42,474 nt of DNA from Microbacteriaceae bacterium PS02067 (GTDB taxonomy: Bacteria > Actinomycetota > Actinomycetes > Actinomycetales > Microbacteriaceae). Below the pieces are notes generated by a model. That model was not told where the DNA came from. It saw only the letters and a program-made list of their open reading frames with translations, and ran no database searches. Location: assembly GCA_029960085.1 (NCBI GenBank), contig JASCPG010000021.1, positions 1 through 42,474 on the forward strand, written 5' to 3'. Position numbers and translations under genes: made by a program. This document shows, one piece after another, positions 16,963 through 24,063 of the stretch (position 1 is its first letter; every line of letters starts with the position of its first letter).

Positions 16963-18464
16963 GCGTCACGCTCCGCGTCGTAGCGCGCGCGCCACCGCGC
17001 GTTCATCGGGAAGAGTCCGTCCACGGGGTGGCCCTCCGAGACGCGGGCGGCGACCCAGGCATCCTCCACCTCCTGCGCGAGGGCCGCGTCGGCGACCTCC
17101 TCGGCGAGGGCGGGCGGGATCACGATGACGCCGTCGGCGTCGCCCACGATGACATCGCCCGGCTGCACCGTGGTGCCGCCGCAGGCGATCGTGACGTCGT
17201 GGTCCCACGGCACGTGCTTGCGGCCGAGCACCGCGGGGTGGGCGCCGACGGTGTAGACCGGGATGCCGACGGCGGCGACCGCGTCGACGTCGCGGACGCC
17301 CCCGTCGGTAACGATGCCCGCCGCGCCGCGGGCCTGCGCCCGGATCGCGAGGATGTCCCCGAGCGTGCCCGAGCCCGCCTCGCCGCGCGCCTCGATGACG
17401 ATGACCTCGCCCTCGCCGACGGCGTCGAACGTGCGCTTCTGCGCGTTGTAACCGCCGCCGTGGCTGGCGAACAGATCCTCGCGCCCCGGCACGAATCGGA
17501 GCGTCTTGGCGGTGCCGACGAGCTTCTGCGAGGGATGCAGGGGCCGCACGCCGTCGATCGTCACGTTGTCGAGGCCGCGCTTGCGCAGCTGCTGCGACAG
17601 GCCGGCGACCGGCACGCGCTCGAGCTTCTCGCGCAGCCGGGGGGTGAGACCCTGCGGGGTCGTGTCCGGGGTCGGAGGCTCGAGCGGCGGAAGCCCGGCG
17701 CTCTCGCGCGAGCCCCACGCCTCCTCGCGCTGCGTGTCATCGACCGTGGGGAGCGACCCGATCCCCACGTCGAAGGCGACGTCCGGGCCGTCGATCACCG
17801 TCGTGACGAGGCGGCCCGAGCTGGCACCGGATGCCGGGGCATCCACTTCGACCTCGACGACGTCGGCCGGGACGATGACGGAGGACCCGGCGGGAGTGCC
17901 CGTGAGGATGATGTCGCCGCGCTCGAGCGTGAGGTGCTGCGAGAGGTCGGCGACGAACTGCGCGAGCGGGAACATCAGCCCTGCGGTCGTGTCGTCCTGG
18001 CGCAGTTCGCCGTTCACCCATGTGCGCACGCGCAGCGCCGCGGGGTCGACCGTGCGCGCATCGATGAGGTCCGGGCCGAGGGGAGTGAAGCCTTCGCCGC
18101 TCTTCGAGCGCACGTTGGAGCCCTTGTCGTTGCCGCGCAGATCGTAGAGGCCGAGGTCGTTCGCGGCCGTCACCCAGCCGACGTGGTCCCAGGCATCCGC
18201 GAGTGCGACGCGCCGCGCCGGCTCGCCGATCACGAGCGCGATCTCGCCCTCGAAGGCCAGCAGCTCGGTGCCGGCGGGGCGGGCGATCGTGCCGCCGGTC
18301 GCGGCGACGGAGCTGGACGCCTTCAGGAAGTAGGAGGGTGCGGCGGGGCGGCGCCCGCGCTGGTCGGCACGGGAGGAGTAGCTCAGGTGCACCGCGATGA
18401 TCTTGCCGGGGCGCACCGGGAGTGCGGCGAACCGGGCATCCGGTGTGTCGTCGTGACTGGTCAT
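16959..18464 (-). CDS. Fumarylacetoacetase-fold isomerase/decarboxylase fused to an RraA-like aldolase domain
   Basis: 501 aa two-domain enzyme, first gene of the leftward operon. Residues about 20-235 are a fumarylacetoacetate-hydrolase-like domain with metal ligands E72-x-E74 (FEGEIALVIG) and D103 (TAANDLGLYDLRGNDKG), matching half of the HpaG decarboxylase/isomerase. After a Pro/Thr linker (about 250-272), residues about 275-501 are RraA-like. This half keeps an Asp followed 20 residues later by Arg-Asp (D370, R391-D392), the arrangement of metal-dependent HMG/CHA aldolases and oxaloacetate decarboxylases rather than of the non-enzymatic RNase E inhibitor. In E. coli HpaG both halves are FAH-fold; here the second seems replaced. 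Likely roles are decarboxylation and isomerisation between HpaE and HpaH. Domain identities are confident; the reaction split is inference. Confidence 0.88.
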   Translation of the reverse strand: MTSHDDTPDARFAALPVRPGKIIAVHLSYSSRADQRGRRPAAPSYFLKASSSVAATGGTIARPAGTELLAFEGEIALVIGEPARRVALADAWDHVGWVTAANDLGLYDLRGNDKGSNVRSKSGEGFTPLGPDLIDARTVDPAALRVRTWVNGELRQDDTTAGLMFPLAQFVADLSQHLTLERGDIILTGTPAGSSVIVPADVVEVEVDAPASGASSGRLVTTVIDGPDVAFDVGIGSLPTVDDTQREEAWGSRESAGLPPLEPPTPDTTPQGLTPRLREKLERVPVAGLSQQLRKRGLDNVTIDGVRPLHPSQKLVGTAKTLRFVPGREDLFASHGGGYNAQKRTFDAVGEGEVIVIEARGEAGSGTLGDILAIRAQARGAAGIVTDGGVRDVDAVAAVGIPVYTVGAHPAVLGRKHVPWDHDVTIACGGTTVQPGDVIVGDADGVIVIPPALAEEVADAALAQEVEDAWVAARVSEGHPVDGLFPMNARWRARYDAERDA

Positions 18465-18490
18465 GAGCTCCCTCGCTCGTACATCCGCTC

Positions 18491-18518
18491 TTGCGTCGTA
18501 TTCGAAATCGTATATGAT
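18491..18518 (+). promoter_or_regulatory. Divergent promoter region of the aromatic island with a GntR-type operator
   Basis: Rightward, TTGCGT (18491-18496), a 16-base spacer and TATGAT (18513-18518) make a good promoter for the transporter gene. The -10 lies inside an imperfect palindrome, ATCGTATATGAT (18507-18518, ten of twelve positions symmetric). TCGTAT is repeated at 18496-18501 and 18508-18513, and TTCGAA sits between. The pattern fits a GntR/FCD operator that could control both arms, since the FAH-RraA gene starts 43 bases to the left. Binding by the encoded GntR protein is inference. Confidence 0.62.
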
Positions 18519-18594
18519 CGGCTGCAGGTGGGCAAGTGATCTTCGGATCCGGCCCTCCCGACAACGACGTCACCCATTGACACTGGAGTCACCC

Positions 18595-19980
18595 ATGAGC
18601 ACAGCATCCTCCGCATCCAGCGGATTCACCCCGACCGGCACGATCGCCACGCACGAGGACCGACGCCGCGTCGTGTTCGCCACCGTCATCGGGACGACGG
18701 TCGAGTGGTACGACTTCTTCATCTACGCGACCGCTGTCGGTCTCGTGTTCGGCCAGCTCTTCTTCGCGCCGCTCGGCGCCGACAGCGCTCTCGTCGCCTT
18801 CGCCACGGTCGGCGTGAGCTTCCTGTTCCGTCCCCTCGGCGCCTTCCTCGCCGGGCACCTCGGCGACAAGTACGGGCGCAAGCCCGTGCTGATGTGGACG
18901 CTCATCCTCATGGGCATCTCGACAGCCCTCATCGGCCTACTGCCGACGTATGAGTCGATCGGAATCGTCGCGCCGATCATCCTCGTGCTGCTGCGGATCC
19001 TCCAGGGCATCTCCGCCGGCGGCGAGTGGGGCGGCGCGGTCCTGATGGCCGTCGAGCACGCTCCGCGCAGCCGCCGCGGCGCCTTCGGCGCGGCGCCGCA
19101 GATCGGCGTGCCGCTCGGACTCCTCCTCGCCTCGGGCGTCATGGCGCTGATGGCGATGCTCGCCCCCGGTGACCAGTTCCAGCAGTGGGGCTGGCGCGTG
19201 CCGTTCCTGCTGTCGGTCGTGCTCATCTTCGTCGGCTACTACGTCCGCCGTCGCGTCGAGGAGAGCCCCGTGTTCGCGGAGCTCGCCGAACGCAAGGAGG
19301 AGACGCGGATGCCCATCGTGCAGCTGTTCCGCAAGCACATCCTGCTCGTGATCATCGCGGCCCTCGTGTTCGCGGGGAACAACGCGGTCGGCTACATGAC
19401 GACCGGCGGCTACATCCAGGGCTACGCCACGAACCCCGAGGGTCCCCTCAAGCTCGACCGCGGCCCCGTCCTGTGGGCCGTGGCCGGCTCTGCCCTCACG
19501 TGGCTGCTCACGACGCTGCTCGCAGGCTTCGTCTCCGACCGCATCGGCCGCCGCACGACGTACATCATCGGCTGGATCCTGCAGCTCGGCGGTGTCGCCG
19601 CGCTCTTCCCGCTCGTGAACACCGGCAACATCTGGCTGTTGTTCCTGGGCCTTGCAACCCTCACGATCGGTCTCGGCTTCACCTACGGTCCGCAGGCGGC
19701 CATGTACACGGAGCTGTACCCGGCCTCGATCCGCTTCTCCGGCGTCTCGATCTCCTACGCCCTCGGCGCGATTCTCGGCGGCGCGTTCGCCCCGCTGATC
19801 GCCGCGGCACTCGTCAAGGCGACCGGCGGCACCGGAGCGGTGACCGTCTACCTCGCCGTCATGACGCTCGTGGGCCTCGCCGCCACGCTGCTGCTGCGCG
19901 ATCGCACCGGCATCCCGCTCGGCCCCGACCACGAAGCCGAGCAGTCGGTGAGCCCCATCTACGGCGTCTCCCGCGCCTGA
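18595..19980 (+). CDS. MHS-family metabolite:H+ symporter (MFS), putative aromatic acid importer
   Basis: 461 aa major-facilitator transporter with about twelve membrane helices. The MHS signature is clear: TVEWYDFFIYATA at the first helix, GHLGDKYGRKPVL in the 2-3 loop, and RILQGISAGGEWGGAVLMAVEHAP in helix 4-5. The family covers shikimate, citrate, proline and several aromatic acids. The start ATG has GGAG upstream; an upstream in-frame extension runs through the promoter and is rejected. It is the first gene of the rightward arm, 26 bases before the flavoprotein hydroxylase, so it most likely brings in the substrate of the island, such as a hydroxyphenylacetate. Confidence 0.92.
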   Translation: MSTASSASSGFTPTGTIATHEDRRRVVFATVIGTTVEWYDFFIYATAVGLVFGQLFFAPLGADSALVAFATVGVSFLFRPLGAFLAGHLGDKYGRKPVLMWTLILMGISTALIGLLPTYESIGIVAPIILVLLRILQGISAGGEWGGAVLMAVEHAPRSRRGAFGAAPQIGVPLGLLLASGVMALMAMLAPGDQFQQWGWRVPFLLSVVLIFVGYYVRRRVEESPVFAELAERKEETRMPIVQLFRKHILLVIIAALVFAGNNAVGYMTTGGYIQGYATNPEGPLKLDRGPVLWAVAGSALTWLLTTLLAGFVSDRIGRRTTYIIGWILQLGGVAALFPLVNTGNIWLLFLGLATLTIGLGFTYGPQAAMYTELYPASIRFSGVSISYALGAILGGAFAPLIAAALVKATGGTGAVTVYLAVMTLVGLAATLLLRDRTGIPLGPDHEAEQSVSPIYGVSRA

Positions 19981-20006
19981 CCCGATTCGTCCAGGAGGTT
20001 TCGACG

Positions 20007-21893
20007 ATGCAGTTCCACCATCACGGGTACGTCTCTCAGGACCCGCGCATCCTCCCCGCCGCCGGCACCGGGACCGATCGGCCGGCGGCGGTGCCCGACG
20101 AGGTCGACGTCCTCATCGTCGGCTCGGGTCCGGCGGGGATGCTCCTGGCCGCCCAGCTGTCCCAGTACCCGGACGTCGTCACCCGGCTCATCGAGCGGCG
20201 CGACGGGCGGCTGGTGCTCGGTCAGGCCGACGGCATCCAGCCGCGCAGCGTCGAGACCTTCCAGGCGTTCGGGTTCGCCGAGCGCATCGTGGCCGAGGCC
20301 TACAACATCGGCTGGATGAACTTCTGGGGCCCCGACCCCGCCGACCCCGCGAAGATCGTGCGGCGCTCGCGCACCGCCGACTACGCGTACGACATCAGCG
20401 AGTTCCCGCACCTCATCGTCAACCAGGCGCGTGTGCTCGACTACTTCGCCGAGGCAGCGCTCAACGGGCCGGGCCGCATCGTGCCCGACTACGGCGTCGA
20501 GTTCCTCGGGCTCACCGTGCCCGAGGACCCCGAGGCGCGCGTCGAGGTGCGTGTGAAGGATGCCACGGGGGAGCGGACCATCCGGGCGCGGTACGTCGTC
20601 GGCGCGGACGGTGCGCGCAGCGGCGTGCGCGAGGCGATCGGGCGGGTGCACGTCGGTGACGTGTCGCAGCACGCCTGGGGTGTCATGGACGTCCTCGTCG
20701 ACACCGACTTCCCCGACTGGCGCATCAAGTGCGCGATCAACGCCGAGGCGGGGAACATCCTCCTGATCCCGCGCGAGGGCGGGTACCTGTGCCGCGTGTA
20801 CGTCGACCTCGGCGCTGTTGCGGCCGATGACGACCACCGCGTGCGGCAGACCCCGATCGAGGAGATCATCCGCCGCGCGAACGAGATCCTGCACCCCTAC
20901 ACGCTCGACGTGAAGCAGGTCGCCTGGAGCTCCGTGTACGAAGTGGGCCACCGCGTCACCGACCGGTTCGACGACGTCGCGCCGGAGGAGGAGTCCGAGG
21001 CATCCCCGCGCGTGTTCCTCGCCGGCGACGCGTGCCACACGCACTCCGCGAAGGCCGGTCAGGGCATGAACGTCTCGATGCAGGACGGCTTCAACCTCGG
21101 GTGGAAGCTCGGTGCGGTCGTGACGGGGGCCTCCCCGGCATCGCTCCTCGCCACCTACTCGGCGGAGCGGCGGCCGGTCGCCCAACAGCTGATCGACTTC
21201 GACCGGGAGTGGTCCTCGCTCATGGCGCGCAAGCCCGAGGAGATCAGCGACCCCGAAGACCTCGCGACCTACTACCTGGCGACGGCGGAGTTCCCCTCCG
21301 GCTTCATGACGCAGTACGCGCCGGGGACGGCGGTCGTGGCATCCGACGCGCAGCAGGACCTCGCGACGGGCTTCCCGCTCGGAAAGCGGTTCAAGAGCGC
21401 GCCGGTGACCCTCGTCGCCGACGGCAACGTCGTCCACCTCGGTCACCACGCGACCGCCGACGGGCGCTGGCGCATCTACGTCTTCGCGGGTGCCGACGGC
21501 ATCGCGGAGGGGTCGGATGCCGCGGCGCTCGCCGCCTGGCTCGCGTCGCCGGGCGGACTCGTCGCCCGGCACACGCCCGAGGGCGCGGACCGCGATGCGC
21601 TCTTCGACGTGAAGCTCATCGTCCCGCAGAGCTTCGACGAGGTCGACGCGACGACCGTGCCGGAGATCTTCCGCCCGAAATCGGGGCCCCTCGGCATCCC
21701 GGACTGGGAGAAGGTCTTCAGTGCCGCACCGACCCGGTGGAACGATGTCGACATCTACGCGGAGCGGGGGATCTCACGAGGCGGCGCCGTCGTGGTCGTC
21801 CGCCCCGATCAGTACGTCGCCCACATCACGGCGCTCGACGCGACCGAATCGCTCAGCGCCTTCTTCGGGCGGTGGCTGCTGCCGCGGGGGTGA
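20007..21893 (+). CDS. FAD-dependent aromatic monooxygenase (phenol hydroxylase / MobA-like)
   Basis: 628 aa single-component flavoprotein hydroxylase. It has the GxGxxG FAD motif in VLIVGSGPAGMLLA (about 33-46), the DG motif in YVVGADGARSGVREAIG, and the GD motif in RVFLAGDACHTHSAKAGQGMN. A C-terminal thioredoxin-like domain (about 450-628) is typical of phenol 2-monooxygenase and 3-hydroxybenzoate 4-monooxygenase. Such enzymes use NAD(P)H and O2 to add an ortho hydroxyl. It has a strong AGGAGG ribosome site and directly follows the transporter. With hpaBC absent, it may convert a mono-hydroxyphenylacetate into the catechol used by HpaD, but a hydroxybenzoate substrate is not excluded. Confidence 0.9.
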   Translation: MQFHHHGYVSQDPRILPAAGTGTDRPAAVPDEVDVLIVGSGPAGMLLAAQLSQYPDVVTRLIERRDGRLVLGQADGIQPRSVETFQAFGFAERIVAEAYNIGWMNFWGPDPADPAKIVRRSRTADYAYDISEFPHLIVNQARVLDYFAEAALNGPGRIVPDYGVEFLGLTVPEDPEARVEVRVKDATGERTIRARYVVGADGARSGVREAIGRVHVGDVSQHAWGVMDVLVDTDFPDWRIKCAINAEAGNILLIPREGGYLCRVYVDLGAVAADDDHRVRQTPIEEIIRRANEILHPYTLDVKQVAWSSVYEVGHRVTDRFDDVAPEEESEASPRVFLAGDACHTHSAKAGQGMNVSMQDGFNLGWKLGAVVTGASPASLLATYSAERRPVAQQLIDFDREWSSLMARKPEEISDPEDLATYYLATAEFPSGFMTQYAPGTAVVASDAQQDLATGFPLGKRFKSAPVTLVADGNVVHLGHHATADGRWRIYVFAGADGIAEGSDAAALAAWLASPGGLVARHTPEGADRDALFDVKLIVPQSFDEVDATTVPEIFRPKSGPLGIPDWEKVFSAAPTRWNDVDIYAERGISRGGAVVVVRPDQYVAHITALDATESLSAFFGRWLLPRG

Positions 21894-21954
21894 GGCGCGG
21901 CGTTGCGAGCCCGTGACCGTCGGGTCGGCTGGCGCCGTCCGGCGGCTGCGGCGT

Positions 21955-21967
21955 TCAGTCGGACTGA
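21955..21967. terminator. Small hairpin between the convergent hydroxylase and antiporter genes
   Basis: TCAGTC-G-GACTGA is a perfect short inverted repeat in the 90-base convergent gap. It is weak as a terminator, since there is no T-tract. Confidence 0.3.
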
Positions 21968-21983
21968 CGGGCAGACTCGCGGC

Positions 21984-23771
21984 TCAGTCGGACAGCTCGA
22001 CGCCGCGCAGGCGCAGCTCTTCGAGATCGAGGTGCGCCTCGACGCGCCGTTCCACGAGGTCGTCGATCGTGCCCTCGCGCCGCAGACGCCAGAGCACGGT
22101 GCGCTTGCGGTCGAGGATGGCGAGCTTCAGACGCGTCATCTCCTCGAACCGCACGAGCGGGGAGCGCTGCGTGAGGTCGATGCCGGCGCTCGTCGCGAGC
22201 ATCTGGAGGGCGGAGGTCTCGGCCGCAGCCGTCGCCTCGACCGTGACCGTTCGCCTGGCGCCGGGTGCGGTGTCCGTGGCTTGATCCGTTGTGGGGCCGC
22301 CCGGCGCCCGGATGGAGCCCGTGTCCGGGGCATCCGGTGCGACGAACGCCGACTCGAGGTCGGCGATCTGCTCCTCCTCGCCGCGGCGCTGCCGGGCATA
22401 CGCCCGGGCGTTCTGCAGCTCGAGCGTCTCGTAGCCCTCACGGCGGATCCGGTCGCGGACCTCGTCGCTGATCCCGTGCTCGCGGGCCAGGTCGTCGAGG
22501 GCGGCGATCGCGGCGCCCGAGATCGTCCGCTGCGCAAGTTCGTACTCGTCCTCGGCAGTGCCGTCGTCGGGCAGGCGCGCCCACCGCACGATCGCGGGAA
22601 GAAGCGGCCCCTGCACGAGAAGGCTCAGCAGGATGACGCCCGCCGTCACGAACACGACCGCGTCGCGGCCGGACAGATCGCCCGTGCCGGTGATGGCATC
22701 CGGCACCGACAGCGCGATCGCGAGCGACACCGCGCCGCGGAACCCGGCCACCGTGCTCACGATGCGACCGCGGTTGTGGCTGTACGGGGCGCCGCCGGCG
22801 GGGCGCGAGAACGGTGCGAACAGCAGCTGGAAGAGGTAGCGCACGACGATGAGCGCGCCCCACGCGGCGACCGTCACGAGCAGGAGCGTGCCGATCATCC
22901 GCGCCGGGATATCGTGGACGACGTACTGCACTTCGAGCCCGATCAGCACGAAGAGGGCGCCGTTGAGGAGATAGACGCCGAACGGCCAGGCCGACATCGC
23001 CTGGCGACGCGAGGAGGCGGTCGTGATGCGGGGGAGCGTCCAGGCGACGATGAGCCCGGCGAAGACGACGGCGAGGACGCCTGACGCGTGGACGAACTCC
23101 GCGAGGAGGAACGCCGTGAAGGGCACGAGCAGCAGCGTGATGTTGATGACGATCGCGGGGCGCCGGCGGCGGAGTGCCAGATAGGCGAGCGCCGCGACGG
23201 CGATGCCCGCCGCCGCACCGCCGAGGTACGCGACGAGCACGGTGAGGGTCACCGACCACGCGCTCACGCTGTCGCCGAGCGCGAGCGACAGGGCGATCGC
23301 GTACAGGACGAGGGCGGTGCCGTCGTTGGTGAGGCTCTCGGCCTTGAGCTTCATGAACATGCGCTGCGGGAGCAGGCGTCCGAGGGCGGCGACGGCCGTG
23401 GCATCCGGTGGTGCGACGGCCGCCCCGAGCAGCAGGGCGACCGGCCACGGCATACCGAACAGGGACGCGACCCACGCGACGGCGAGCGCGGAGGCGACGA
23501 CCAGCAGCGTCGACATGGGGACGATGTAGCGTAGCGAACGGCGGACGGCGCGCAGTGACGTCGTGAGGCTCTCCCAGAAGAGCATGACGGGGAGGAACAG
23601 CAGCAGCACCGTCTCGGGCGGCAGCTGGATCTCGCGCAGCTGCGGCACGAACCCGAGGAGCAGACCGATGATGACGAGCAGGAGCGGGGTCGCGACGCGG
23701 ATCCGCGGCGCGAGCGCCGTGCCGACGAGGATCGCAAGCCCGAGCAGGACCGTGACTTCGAGACCTTCCAT
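21984..23771 (-). CDS. Na+/H+ antiporter, CPA1 family
   Basis: 595 aa. The N-terminal about 420 residues form ten to twelve membrane helices with CPA1 hallmarks: LFWESLTTSLR, AAVAPPDATAVAALG, and the ion-site Asn-Asp in ESLTNDGTALVLY, plus FRGAVSLAIALSVP. It should exchange cytoplasmic Na+ (or K+) for protons in pH and salt homeostasis. The C-terminal about 170 residues are soluble and charged, with helical segments ending in RRVEAHLDLEELRLRG, as in bacterial NhaP-like regulatory tails. It is a single gene, convergent with the aromatic island, and not obviously part of it. Confidence 0.92.
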   Translation of the reverse strand: MEGLEVTVLLGLAILVGTALAPRIRVATPLLLVIIGLLLGFVPQLREIQLPPETVLLLFLPVMLFWESLTTSLRAVRRSLRYIVPMSTLLVVASALAVAWVASLFGMPWPVALLLGAAVAPPDATAVAALGRLLPQRMFMKLKAESLTNDGTALVLYAIALSLALGDSVSAWSVTLTVLVAYLGGAAAGIAVAALAYLALRRRRPAIVINITLLLVPFTAFLLAEFVHASGVLAVVFAGLIVAWTLPRITTASSRRQAMSAWPFGVYLLNGALFVLIGLEVQYVVHDIPARMIGTLLLVTVAAWGALIVVRYLFQLLFAPFSRPAGGAPYSHNRGRIVSTVAGFRGAVSLAIALSVPDAITGTGDLSGRDAVVFVTAGVILLSLLVQGPLLPAIVRWARLPDDGTAEDEYELAQRTISGAAIAALDDLAREHGISDEVRDRIRREGYETLELQNARAYARQRRGEEEQIADLESAFVAPDAPDTGSIRAPGGPTTDQATDTAPGARRTVTVEATAAAETSALQMLATSAGIDLTQRSPLVRFEEMTRLKLAILDRKRTVLWRLRREGTIDDLVERRVEAHLDLEELRLRGVELSD

Positions 23772-23933
23772 GGCATCCCCGTTCTGCGCTGCACCCGGTG
23801 TGCGGGAGTCCGCGTGCTGGAACCAGTGTGCGCTCAGGTTGCAGCGTTCGGCCAGGCTCCCGCATTCCCGGCTGTGCCTGTTCTTCGCCGCGGCCCGATC
23901 TCTTCTGCCCGGCCCTGCCCACCCCGCGTGACG

Positions 23934-24026
23934 TACTCAGGAGATCTGGTGACCTCCGCATAGGCTGACCGCGGAACGGCGGGTATCGGCGCCCGGTGAG
24001 AGTGCGGAGTTCCTGAGAACGTCACC
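23934..24026. repeat. Possible degenerate third copy of the REP-like repeat
   Basis: The gap between antiporter and ThDP enzyme has CTCAGGA...ACCTCCGCA on the left and TGCGGAGTTCCTGAG on the right, a broken inverted repeat sharing the TGCGGAGTT core with the copies near 6.6 and 7.8 kb. Similarity is partial. Confidence 0.3.
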
Positions 24027-24040
24027 GTGGCCGCGGCCAC
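24027..24040 (-). terminator. Palindrome downstream of the ThDP enzyme gene
   Basis: GTGGCCGCGGCCAC is a perfect 14-base palindrome 24 bases past the stop, followed toward the gene by a CCGCGG/GGCCGC-rich run. It may serve as a terminator. Confidence 0.4.
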
Positions 24041-24063
24041 CGCGGCCGCCGCGGCCGCCGGGG

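Noticed and set aside
18463..18594. N-terminal extension of the MHS transporter by 44 residues
   Set aside because: It would cover the promoter and operator; the conserved transporter begins at the later ATG with a GGAG site.
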